Shown here one piece after another: positions 9,296 through 17,455 of a stretch of 64,000 bases of DNA. Origin of the DNA: Antedon mediterranea (lineage: Eukaryota > Echinodermata > Crinoidea > Comatulida > Antedonidae); assembly GCF_964355755.1 (NCBI RefSeq), contig NC_092675.1, positions 4,560,312 through 4,624,311 on the forward strand. The letters run 5' to 3'. Under the pieces are notes generated by a model. That model saw only the letters and a program-made list of their open reading frames with translations. It did not search any database and had not been told where the DNA came from. The stretch's first letter is position 1. Every line of letters begins with the position of its first letter. The translations under genes were made by a program, and so were the position numbers.

Positions 9296-9328
9296 TAGAG
9301 GTTGGTGGTTCAAGCCCACCCAGGGACG
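9255..9328 (+). tRNA. tRNA-Asn(GTT) copy 59
   Basis: G42T breaks one anticodon-stem pair; A44G makes a wobble. Confidence 0.8.
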
Positions 9329-9407
9329 ATATGATTTTACTCAATTTCTATTTTATCTTTTATACAAATTTTACAAATTCCAAACAATAAAACAATCTAA
9401 CCAGTAT

Positions 9408-9413
9408 GTCTCT

Positions 9414-9474
<61 letters not shown>

Positions 9475-9481
9475 AGGGACG
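9408..9481 (+). tRNA. tRNA-Asn(GTT) copy 60
   Basis: Identical to consensus. Confidence 0.95.
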
Positions 9482-9560
9482 ATAGGATTTTACACAATTT
9501 TTATTTTATTTTTTATAAAAATGTCACAAATTCCAAACAATAAAACATTGTAACCAATAT

Positions 9561-9634
9561 GTCTCTGTGGCACAATCGGTTAGCGCGTTCGGCTGTTAAC
9601 CCAGAGGTTGGTGGTTCAAGCCCACCCAGGGACG
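9561..9634 (+). tRNA. tRNA-Asn(GTT) copy 61
   Basis: G12A in the D stem; G42C and A44G in the anticodon stem. Related to copy 59. Confidence 0.78.
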
Positions 9635-9718
9635 ATATGATTTTACTCAATTTCTATTTTATCATTTATACAAATTTTACAAATTCCAAACAATAAAACA
9701 ATCTAACCAGTATGTCTA

Positions 9719-9724
9719 GTCTCT

Positions 9725-9785
<61 letters not shown>

Positions 9786-9792
9786 AGAGACG
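9719..9792 (+). tRNA. tRNA-Asn(GTT) copy 62
   Basis: G70A perfects the acceptor stem. A 5-bp GTCTA duplication lies just before the gene. Confidence 0.93.
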
Positions 9793-9870
9793 ATATGATT
9801 TTACTAGATTTCTATTTTATTTTTTATAAAAATTTCACAATTCCAACCCATAAAATATTCTAACCTATAT

Positions 9871-9886
9871 GTATCTGTGGCGCAAA

Positions 9887-9934
<48 letters not shown>

Positions 9935-9944
9935 TCCAGGGACG
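9871..9944 (+). tRNA. tRNA-Asn(GTT) copy 63
   Basis: C3A (acceptor mismatch), T16A, C65T; no T4 directly downstream. Confidence 0.78.
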
Positions 9945-10023
9945 ATATGCTGTTAATCAATTTCGATTTTATTTTTTATAAAAATTTCAAAAATTCCTAA
10001 CAATAAAACAATCTAACCTATAT

Positions 10024-10029
10024 GTCTCT

Positions 10030-10090
<61 letters not shown>

Positions 10091-10097
10091 AGGGACG
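10024..10097 (+). tRNA. tRNA-Asn(GTT) copy 64
   Basis: Identical to consensus; the downstream run is only TTT. Confidence 0.93.
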
Positions 10098-10176
10098 ATA
10101 TGATTTAACACAATTTCTATTTTATTTTTTATAAAAATTTCAAAAATTCCAAACAATAAAACAATCTAACCAGTAT

Positions 10177-10210
10177 GTCTCTGTGGCGCAATCGGTTAGC
10201 GTGTTCGGCT

Positions 10211-10247
<37 letters not shown>

Positions 10248-10254
10248 AGGGACG
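10177..10254 (+). pseudogene. tRNA-Asn copy 65 with GGCT duplication, B-box intact
   Basis: Same GGCT duplication as copies 13, 30 and 43, but the T loop is wild type and C26T is private. It either predates C57T or arose independently. The expanded anticodon loop still argues against function. Confidence 0.8.
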
Positions 10255-10333
10255 ATATAACTTTACACAATTTCTATTTTATATTTTATAAAAATTTCAA
10301 AAATTCCAAACAATAAAACAATCTAACCAGTAT

Positions 10334-10339
10334 GTCTCT

Positions 10340-10395
<56 letters not shown>

Positions 10396-10407
10396 ATCCC
10401 AGGGACG
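10334..10407 (+). tRNA. tRNA-Asn(GTT) copy 66
   Basis: C63A and A64T disrupt two adjacent T-stem pairs. Confidence 0.78.
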
Positions 10408-10486
10408 GTATGATTTTACTCAATTTCTATTTTATCTTGTATAAAATTTTAACAAATTCCAAACAATAAAACAATCTAACCAGTAT

Positions 10487-10492
10487 GTCTCT

Positions 10493-10548
<56 letters not shown>

Positions 10549-10560
10549 ATCCCAGGGACG
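10487..10560 (+). tRNA. tRNA-Asn(GTT) copy 67
   Basis: C63A and A64T; nearly the same unit as copy 66, a recent single-unit duplication. Confidence 0.78.
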
Positions 10561-10639
10561 GTATGATTTTACTCAATTTCTATTTTATCTTGTATAAAAT
10601 TTTAACAAATTTCAAACAATAAAACAATCTAACCAGTAT

Positions 10640-10663
10640 GTCTCTGTGGCGCAATCGGTTAGT

Positions 10664-10694
<31 letters not shown>

Positions 10695-10713
10695 GCAAGC
10701 CCACCCAGGGACG
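10640..10713 (+). tRNA. tRNA-Asn(GTT) copy 68
   Basis: C24T in the D stem; T56G hits the pseudouridine site of the T loop and the B-box, so transcription is doubtful. Confidence 0.65.
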
Positions 10714-10792
10714 ATATGCTTTTACTCAATTTCTATTAAATTTTTTATAAAAATGTGACAAATTTCAAACAATAAAACATTCTAACCAGTAT

Positions 10793-10809
10793 GTCTCTGT
10801 GGCGCAATT

Positions 10810-10859
<50 letters not shown>

Positions 10860-10866
10860 AGGGACG
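10793..10866 (+). tRNA. tRNA-Asn(GTT) copy 69
   Basis: C17T in the D loop; terminator mutated to TCTT. Confidence 0.9.
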
Positions 10867-10943
10867 ATATGATCTTACACAATTTCTATTTTATTTTTTA
10901 TAAAAATTTCACAAATTCCAAACAATAAAACAATCTAACATAT

Positions 10944-10967
10944 GTCTCTGTGGCGCAATCGGTTAGT

Positions 10968-11010
<43 letters not shown>

Positions 11011-11017
11011 AGGGGCG
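10944..11017 (+). tRNA. tRNA-Asn(GTT) copy 70
   Basis: C24T in the D stem, A72G wobble; no T4 directly downstream. Confidence 0.82.
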
Positions 11018-11099
11018 ATATGGAATTACAAAATTTTTATTTATTTTTTATAACAATTTCACAAATTCCAAACAATAAAACAATCAAAACCTATAATAT

Positions 11100-11116
11100 G
11101 TCTCTGTGGCGCAATT

Positions 11117-11166
<50 letters not shown>

Positions 11167-11173
11167 AGAAACG
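11100..11173 (+). tRNA. tRNA-Asn(GTT) copy 71
   Basis: C17T, G70A, G71A; no T4 directly downstream. Confidence 0.83.
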
Positions 11174-11252
11174 ATGTGGATTTACTCAATTTCGATTTTA
11201 TTTTATATAAAAATTTCACAAATTTCAAACAATAAAACATTCTAACCAATAT

Positions 11253-11258
11253 GTCTCT

Positions 11259-11319
<61 letters not shown>

Positions 11320-11326
11320 AGGGACG
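11253..11326 (+). tRNA. tRNA-Asn(GTT) copy 72
   Basis: Identical to consensus. Confidence 0.95.
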
Positions 11327-11404
11327 ATATGCTTTTACTCAATTTCTATTATATTTTTTATAAAAATTTCACAATTCCAACCCATAAAACCTTCTAACCA
11401 ATAT

Positions 11405-11410
11405 GTCTCT

Positions 11411-11457
<47 letters not shown>

Positions 11458-11478
11458 TTTCAAGCCCACACAGGGACG
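11405..11478 (+). tRNA. tRNA-Asn(GTT) copy 73
   Basis: G54T and C66A open both ends of the T stem; probably impaired. Confidence 0.68.
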
Positions 11479-11557
11479 ACATGATTTTAATAAATTTCTA
11501 TTTTATCTTTTATACAAATTTCAAAAATTCCAAACAATAAAACAATCTAACCAGTAT

Positions 11558-11563
11558 GTCTTT

Positions 11564-11624
<61 letters not shown>

Positions 11625-11631
11625 AGGGACG
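11558..11631 (+). tRNA. tRNA-Asn(GTT) copy 74
   Basis: C5T wobble. Confidence 0.92.
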
Positions 11632-11710
11632 ATATGATTTTACTCAATTTCTATTTTATTTTTTATAACAATTTCACAAATTCCAAACAATAAAAAATTC
11701 TAACCAATAT

Positions 11711-11716
11711 GTCTCT

Positions 11717-11769
<53 letters not shown>

Positions 11770-11784
11770 ACCCACCCAGGGACG
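11711..11784 (+). tRNA. tRNA-Asn(GTT) copy 75
   Basis: G60A in the T loop only. Confidence 0.92.
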
Positions 11785-11863
11785 ATATGATTTTACTCAA
11801 TTTCTATTTTATTTTTTATAAAAATTTTACAAATTCCAAACAATAAAACATTGTAACCAATAT

Positions 11864-11884
11864 GTCTTTGTGGAGCAATCGGTG

Positions 11885-11925
<41 letters not shown>

Positions 11926-11937
11926 ATCCCAGGGACG
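11864..11937 (+). tRNA. tRNA-Asn(GTT) copy 76
   Basis: C5T, C11A (D stem), T21G (A-box), C63A and A64T; five changes, function doubtful. Confidence 0.65.
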
Positions 11938-12016
11938 ATATGATTTTACTCAATTTCTATTTTATTTTTTATAAAAATTTCACAAATTTCGGACAATAAA
12001 ACATTCTAACCGATAT

Positions 12017-12022
12017 GTCTCT

Positions 12023-12083
<61 letters not shown>

Positions 12084-12090
12084 AGGGACG
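12017..12090 (+). tRNA. tRNA-Asn(GTT) copy 77
   Basis: Identical to consensus; the downstream run is TTT only. Confidence 0.93.
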
Positions 12091-12169
12091 ATATGATTTA
12101 ACTCGTTTTCTATTTTATTTTTTATAAAAATTTCACAAATTCCAAACAATAAAACAATCTAACCAGTAT

Positions 12170-12197
12170 GTCTCTGTGGCGCAATCGGTTAGCGCGC

Positions 12198-12236
<39 letters not shown>

Positions 12237-12243
12237 AGGGACG
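12170..12243 (+). tRNA. tRNA-Asn(GTT) copy 78
   Basis: T28C unpairs the first anticodon-stem base pair; shared with copy 90. Confidence 0.86.
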
Positions 12244-12322
12244 ATATAATTTTACTCGTTTTCTATTTTATTTTTTATAAAAATTTCACAAATTCCAAAC
12301 AATAAAACAGTCTAACCAGTAT

Positions 12323-12355
12323 GTCTCTGTGGCGCAATCGGTTAGCGCGTTCGGT

Positions 12356-12389
<34 letters not shown>

Positions 12390-12396
12390 AGGGACG
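12323..12396 (+). tRNA. tRNA-Asn(GTT) copy 79
   Basis: C33T at the first loop base, usually tolerated. Confidence 0.9.
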
Positions 12397-12476
12397 ATAT
12401 GATTTTACACAATTTCTATTTTATTTTTTATAAAAAATTTCATAAATTCCAAACAATAAAAAAATCTAACCAGTAT

Positions 12477-12482
12477 GTCTCT

Positions 12483-12543
<61 letters not shown>

Positions 12544-12550
12544 AGGGACG
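12477..12550 (+). tRNA. tRNA-Asn(GTT) copy 80
   Basis: Identical to consensus; terminator mutated to TCTT. Confidence 0.92.
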
Positions 12551-12629
12551 ATATGATCTTACACAATTTCTATTTTATTTATTATAAAAATTTCAAAAAT
12601 TCCAAACAATAAAACAATCTAACCAGTAT

Positions 12630-12635
12630 GTTTCT

Positions 12636-12696
<61 letters not shown>

Positions 12697-12703
12697 AGGG
12701 ACG
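12630..12703 (+). tRNA. tRNA-Asn(GTT) copy 81
   Basis: C3T wobble in the acceptor stem; shared with copy 93. Confidence 0.92.
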
Positions 12704-12782
12704 ATATAATTTTACACAATTTCTATTTTATATTTTATAAAAATTTCAAAAATTCCAAACAATAAAACAATCTAACCAGTAT

Positions 12783-12809
12783 GTCTCTGTGGCGCAATCG
12801 GTTAGCGCA

Positions 12810-12849
<40 letters not shown>

Positions 12850-12856
12850 AGGGACG
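12783..12856 (+). tRNA. tRNA-Asn(GTT) copy 82
   Basis: G27A at the D/anticodon junction; shared with copy 94. Confidence 0.9.
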
Positions 12857-12935
12857 ATATAATTTTACACAATTTCTATTTTATATTTTATAAAAATTTC
12901 AAAAATTCCAAACAATAAAACAATCTAACCAGTAT

Positions 12936-12962
12936 GTCTCTGTGGCGCAATCGGTTAGCGCT

Positions 12963-13002
<40 letters not shown>

Positions 13003-13009
13003 AGGGACG
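12936..13009 (+). tRNA. tRNA-Asn(GTT) copy 83
   Basis: G27T at the D/anticodon junction. Confidence 0.88.
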
Positions 13010-13088
13010 GTATGATTTTACTCAATTTCTATTTTATCTTGTATAAAATTTTAACAAATTCCAAACAATAAAACAATCTAACCAGTAT

Positions 13089-13094
13089 GTCTCT

Positions 13095-13155
<61 letters not shown>

Positions 13156-13162
13156 AGGGACG
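13089..13162 (+). tRNA. tRNA-Asn(GTT) copy 84
   Basis: Identical to consensus. Confidence 0.95.
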
Positions 13163-13241
13163 ATATGCTTTTACACAATTTCTATTTTATCTTTTATAAA
13201 AATTTCAAAAATTCCTAACAATAAAACAATCTAATCAGTAT

Positions 13242-13247
13242 GTCTCT

Positions 13248-13308
<61 letters not shown>

Positions 13309-13315
13309 AGGGACG
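13242..13315 (+). tRNA. tRNA-Asn(GTT) copy 85
   Basis: Identical to consensus. Confidence 0.95.
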
Positions 13316-13392
13316 ATATGATTTTACACAATTTCTATTTTATTTTTTATAAAAATTTCAAAAATTCCAAACAATAAAACAATCTAACCAAT

Positions 13393-13398
13393 GTCTCT

Positions 13399-13454
<56 letters not shown>

Positions 13455-13466
13455 AACCCAGGGACG
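13393..13466 (+). tRNA. tRNA-Asn(GTT) copy 86
   Basis: C63A; 2 bp are missing just upstream of the gene. Confidence 0.86.
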
Positions 13467-13545
13467 ATATGATTTTACACAATTTCTATTTTATTTTTTA
13501 TAAAAATTTCAAAAATTTCAAACAATAAAACAATCTAACCAGTAT

Positions 13546-13564
13546 GTCTCTGTGGCACAATCGG

Positions 13565-13625
<61 letters not shown>

Positions 13626-13632
13626 AGAGACG
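13546..13632 (+). pseudogene. tRNA-Asn copy 87 with duplicated D-arm start
   Basis: A 13-bp partial duplication of the D arm lengthens it to 87 bp and separates the 5' acceptor strand from the intact D arm; G70A; no T4 directly downstream. Cannot fold as a standard cloverleaf, although the inner A- and B-boxes are intact and it may be transcribed. Confidence 0.82.
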
Positions 13633-13711
13633 ATATGATCTTACACAATTTCTATTTTATTTTATATAAAAATTTCAAAAATTCAAAACAATAAAACAAT
13701 CTAACCAGTAT

Positions 13712-13717
13712 GTCTCT

Positions 13718-13775
<58 letters not shown>

Positions 13776-13785
13776 TCCAGGAACG
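13712..13785 (+). tRNA. tRNA-Asn(GTT) copy 88
   Basis: C65T and G71A. Confidence 0.83.
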
Positions 13786-13864
13786 ATAGGATTTTACACA
13801 ATTTCTATTTTATTTTTTATAAAAATGTCAAAAATTCCAAACAATAAAACAATCTAACCAATAT

Positions 13865-13870
13865 GTCTCT

Positions 13871-13931
<61 letters not shown>

Positions 13932-13938
13932 AGGGACG
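13865..13938 (+). tRNA. tRNA-Asn(GTT) copy 89
   Basis: Identical to consensus; counterpart of copy 77 at +1848 bp. Confidence 0.95.
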
Positions 13939-14017
13939 ATATGATTTTACTCGTTTTCTATTTTATTTTTTATAAAAATTTCACAAATTCCAAACAATAA
14001 AACAATCTAACCAGTAT

Positions 14018-14045
14018 GTCTCTGTGGCGCAATCGGTTAGCGCGC

Positions 14046-14084
<39 letters not shown>

Positions 14085-14091
14085 AGGGACG
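14018..14091 (+). tRNA. tRNA-Asn(GTT) copy 90
   Basis: T28C. Confidence 0.86.
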
Positions 14092-14169
14092 ATATAATTT
14101 TACTCGTTTTCTATTTATTTTTTATAAAAATTTCACAAATTCCAAACAATAAAACAATCTAACCAGTAT

Positions 14170-14175
14170 GTCTCT

Positions 14176-14236
<61 letters not shown>

Positions 14237-14243
14237 AGGGACG
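14170..14243 (+). tRNA. tRNA-Asn(GTT) copy 91
   Basis: Identical to consensus. Confidence 0.95.
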
Positions 14244-14323
14244 ATATGATTTTACACAATTTCTATTTTATTTTTTATAAAAAATTTCATAAATTCCAAA
14301 CAATAAAAAAATCTAACCAGTAT

Positions 14324-14329
14324 GTCTCT

Positions 14330-14390
<61 letters not shown>

Positions 14391-14397
14391 AGGGACG
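14324..14397 (+). tRNA. tRNA-Asn(GTT) copy 92
   Basis: Identical to consensus; terminator mutated to TCTT. Confidence 0.92.
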
Positions 14398-14476
14398 ATA
14401 TGATCTTACACAATTTCTATTTTATTTATTATAAAAATTTCAAAAATTCCAAACAATAAAACAATCTAACCAGTAT

Positions 14477-14482
14477 GTTTCT

Positions 14483-14543
<61 letters not shown>

Positions 14544-14550
14544 AGGGACG
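14477..14550 (+). tRNA. tRNA-Asn(GTT) copy 93
   Basis: C3T wobble. Confidence 0.92.
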
Positions 14551-14629
14551 ATATAATTTTACACAATTTCTATTTTATATTTTATAAAAATTTCAAAAAT
14601 TCCAAACAATAAAACAATCTAACCAGTAT

Positions 14630-14656
14630 GTCTCTGTGGCGCAATCGGTTAGCGCA

Positions 14657-14696
<40 letters not shown>

Positions 14697-14703
14697 AGGG
14701 ACG
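14630..14703 (+). tRNA. tRNA-Asn(GTT) copy 94
   Basis: G27A. Confidence 0.9.
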
Positions 14704-14782
14704 ATATAATTTTACACAATTTCTATTTTATATTTTATAAAAATTTCAAAAATTCCAAACAATAAAACAATCTAACCAGTAT

Positions 14783-14788
14783 GTCTCT

Positions 14789-14849
<61 letters not shown>

Positions 14850-14856
14850 AGAGACG
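14783..14856 (+). tRNA. tRNA-Asn(GTT) copy 95
   Basis: G70A perfects the acceptor stem. Confidence 0.94.
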
Positions 14857-14935
14857 GTATGATTTTACTCAATTTCTATTTTATCTTGTATAAAATTTTA
14901 ACAAATTCCAAACAATAAAACAATCTAACCAGTAT

Positions 14936-14962
14936 GTCTTTGTGGCGCAATCGGTTAGCGCA

Positions 14963-14997
<35 letters not shown>

Positions 14998-15009
14998 ATC
15001 CCAGGGACG
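14936..15009 (+). tRNA. tRNA-Asn(GTT) copy 96
   Basis: C5T, G27A, C63A, A64T; T stem weakened. Confidence 0.72.
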
Positions 15010-15088
15010 GTATGATTTTACTCAATTTCTATTTTATCTTGTATAAAATTTTAACAAATTCCAAACAATAAAACAATCTAACCAGTAT

Positions 15089-15094
15089 GTCTCT

Positions 15095-15155
<61 letters not shown>

Positions 15156-15162
15156 AGGGACG
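15089..15162 (+). tRNA. tRNA-Asn(GTT) copy 97
   Basis: Identical to consensus; terminator region reads TCTTCC. Confidence 0.92.
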
Positions 15163-15241
15163 ATATGATCTTCCACAATTTCTATTTCATTTTTTATAAA
15201 AATTTCAAAAATTCCAAACAATAAAACAATCTAACCAGTAT

Positions 15242-15247
15242 GTCTCT

Positions 15248-15308
<61 letters not shown>

Positions 15309-15315
15309 AGGGACG
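15242..15315 (+). tRNA. tRNA-Asn(GTT) copy 98
   Basis: Identical to consensus. Confidence 0.95.
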
Positions 15316-15394
15316 ATATGATTTTACACAATTCCTATTTTATTTTTTATAAAAATTTCACAAATTCCAAACAATAAAACAATCTAACCAGTAT

Positions 15395-15400
15395 GTCTCT

Positions 15401-15453
<53 letters not shown>

Positions 15454-15468
15454 ATCCACCCAGGGACG
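15395..15468 (+). tRNA. tRNA-Asn(GTT) copy 99
   Basis: T loop TTCAAAT (G60A, C61T). Confidence 0.92.
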
Positions 15469-15547
15469 ATATGCTTTTACTCAATTTCTATTTAATTTTT
15501 TATAAACATTTCACAAATTCCAAACAATAAAACAATCTAACCAATAT

Positions 15548-15579
15548 GTCTCTGTGGCGCAATCGGTTAGCGCATTCGA

Positions 15580-15614
<35 letters not shown>

Positions 15615-15621
15615 AGGGACG
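15548..15621 (+). tRNA. tRNA-Asn(GTT) copy 100
   Basis: G27A, and G32A breaks the closing anticodon-stem pair. Confidence 0.82.
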
Positions 15622-15699
15622 ATATAATTTTACAAAATTTCTAATTTATTTTTTTTTAAATTTCAAAAATTCCAAACAATAAAACAATCTAACCAGTAT

Positions 15700-15705
15700 G
15701 TCTCT

Positions 15706-15766
<61 letters not shown>

Positions 15767-15773
15767 AGGGACG
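15700..15773 (+). tRNA. tRNA-Asn(GTT) copy 101, last of array
   Basis: Identical to consensus with a T4 terminator; array similarity ends within about 12 bp downstream. Confidence 0.95.
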
Positions 15774-15867
15774 ATATGATTTTAAGCCTACACAATTTCT
15801 ATTCTATTCATTTGGATATTTATATTCTATTCATAAATATACATATTAACCTTGTTAAAACCAAAAT

Positions 15868-16125
15868 GACCAGTTAGCTCAGTCGCCTGAGCGTAGTGTT
15901 AACAACACGTATGTCATGTGTTCGATTCCGATGCTGATCGGTTGATTGGAGTTAAAGGTATGCGACCAACTGTGTTTAGGGTTCACAGAGTTATACGTCC
16001 CCTTTCCACCACACATCATGAGGCGATCAATACATCAATGCATCAATGCATCTGGTGATGTGCTGAAAACGAGCCCAAAAGGCTGTGGCAGGGCCTTAGT
16101 GCTGAGGCAGTGAGAGCACATTTAA
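15868..16125 (+). mobile_element. tRNA-derived SINE (tRNA-Val-like head)
   Basis: Positions 15,868-15,940 fold roughly as a tRNA. The acceptor strands GACCAGT and GCTGATC are mostly paired, the D arm reads GCTC/GAGC, the anticodon loop TTAACAA holds AAC, and the B-box is GTTCGATTCC. The T stem and outer anticodon stem are degenerate. A non-tRNA body with no T4 terminator follows, as expected of a SINE. The 3' end is uncertain and no second copy was found in the window. Confidence 0.6.
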
Positions 16126-16680
16126 CATGTTTTTTGTTATTCAATTTTTTTTTCAACCTGTTTTCGATCTCGTAAATTTTATGTCTGGCGTTTTAATGTT
16201 GTATTTAGTTTGATCATTATTATAGTTTTTAGTTTTTAATCATGGTTTGATAAACAATAAAAAGTATGTGATGCATTTGTGATAATAAAGTAAAGTGAGC
16301 CCTCTGTACTTACTACAAGCAGACTATTAGCACACGTTCACGCAGCAACTGCTGTAGCCTACTACTACTTGCTAAGCAACGGGAAGCTGGTTCTTAAATT
16401 GTAATGGTATATTAAAGTCATGATAAATTAGAAATGGAGATCAGTAAGTACTCCTTTTTGTTTAAAAATGTTCATTTCATAGTTTGATTGTATAGTGGAG
16501 AGAGAGGTCTTGTTTGTATGTATTTTCAATATTTATCTATATTGTAAAGTAAGTACGGATAGGCCTACTCACTTATCCGGGTAGTAGGCATACTTCTTAA
16601 TTCCCACTTGGGGCAAATCCAATGTATAATACAGTAATATCTGTATAATATTGTTCGCTATAGTACTATAGTATAGTCTG
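16126..16680. other. AT-rich intergenic stretch
   Basis: No coding signature or recognisable repeat on either strand. Confidence 0.5.
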
Positions 16681-17455
16681 TTACCAAGGCAAAATCCTGT
16701 GGCTAACTGCCTGATTTCTGGTTTCTACCAACCGTCTGCTCATGCCCCATCCACTCGCCACCGTGTCTACCCACCCACCGGGCAACTGGAAGGTCTGAAG
16801 CCACTTGCGTAGCAACGTTTTCCTGCAAGGCTTCAGTTTATCGTGATTCAGCACTGCACCCGAAACAGCGATGGGGTAAAAACCCCCACGATAACTGCTG
16901 GTCCTTTCCATGGAGGACACAACTTTTCACGTTTTCCCTCAAGCGTGTTGTCGTTCCCCTCAATCCATATAAACGTTTTAATACTCAAAGGTCATAGTCC
17001 TGCTTTATACGCCATTGAGTTTGTCGCAGAGTGGTGCAAGCTACCTCATGTGCATCTCGGATGGTTTTGACCAGCTCCGAGACATAGACCCCCATCCCGG
17101 ATCTTGACCGTCACCCTGCAAATCCCCCCAAACATGAGATCGGCCCGTATCAATTATAGTATGCTCAATACCCTTCAGAGTCCCTATATTGATGGGCGGC
17201 AAAGACATCCTGGAACTCAATGAGCAGTTGTTACAAAGGTGTTTCTTACATCCGTTAACATCCCTTCCCTGACTTGTGTGGAGGATTTCCATGAAATGTC
17301 AACCCCTACGGTGATTACCTTCCCACTCAGTGGCATTCCCCACAAACTCTCCCTGTTTCATTGTTACAAACCTTCCCGTAAGATTTTCCATGCAAACCTT
17401 GGGAGCAGTCCCACCCTGATGAATGGTTGCTGGAATTAATATTTCCCCCTGATTA
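16681..17455 (-). mobile_element. Ty3/gypsy-type retroelement relic
   Basis: The stretch is less AT-rich than its surroundings. On the - strand, broken frames at 17,041-17,292 and 16,681-16,920 and the gaps between them resemble polyprotein pieces. The segment near 17,170-17,220 resembles the region just before the reverse transcriptase (a GTLKGIEHTI-like string). The segment near 16,820-17,060 resembles the integrase C-terminal region (WKGPAVIVG-like and NHDKLKPC-like strings). The core RT, RNase H and catalytic integrase are missing between them. Frameshifts and stops make it inactive. No LTRs were recognised. Assignment rests on remembered family motifs. Confidence 0.55.

Larger units (their letters stand above)
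209..15785 (+). repeat. Tandem array of 101 tRNA-Asn(GTT) units, ~153 bp each
   Basis: Every unit has a 74-bp tRNA-Asn followed by an AT-rich spacer of about 79 bp. The consensus cloverleaf, counted 1-74, is: acceptor GTCTCTG with CAGGGAC; D stem GCGC with GCGC; anticodon stem TTCGG with CCGAA; loop CTGTTAA with anticodon GTT; T stem GGTGG with CCACC; T loop TTCAAGC; discriminator G. There is no intron and CCA is not encoded. The internal A-box and the B-box GGTTCAAGCC are intact in most copies. A T4 run usually starts 7 bp after the gene and would serve as a Pol III terminator. The spacer is conserved, with TTTTATAAAAATTT about 50 bp upstream and CAATAAAAC about 25 bp upstream of the next gene. 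Start-to-start distances are 151-159 bp, apart from one of 166. Both array ends lie in the window. Substitutions listed for individual copies use the 1-74 numbering. Confidence 0.97.

Noticed and set aside
11091-11342. Minus-strand ORF with repeated GLEPPTFRLTAERANRL
   Set aside because: Antisense translation of two tRNA-Asn copies, another well-known artefact.
936-14362. Repeated small ORFs (63-99 codons) starting MSLWRNRLARSAVNRK on the + strand and ending in SSPPRDD
   Set aside because: They are translations of the tRNA-Asn genes; similar hypothetical proteins are a common annotation artefact.
209-15785. CRISPR array
   Set aside because: The regular spacing is superficially similar, but the repeats are 74-bp tRNAs, the spacers are conserved rather than unique, and the genome is eukaryotic.
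16843-17439. Plus-strand ORFs of 66-75 codons
   Set aside because: Shadows of the minus-strand retroelement relic.
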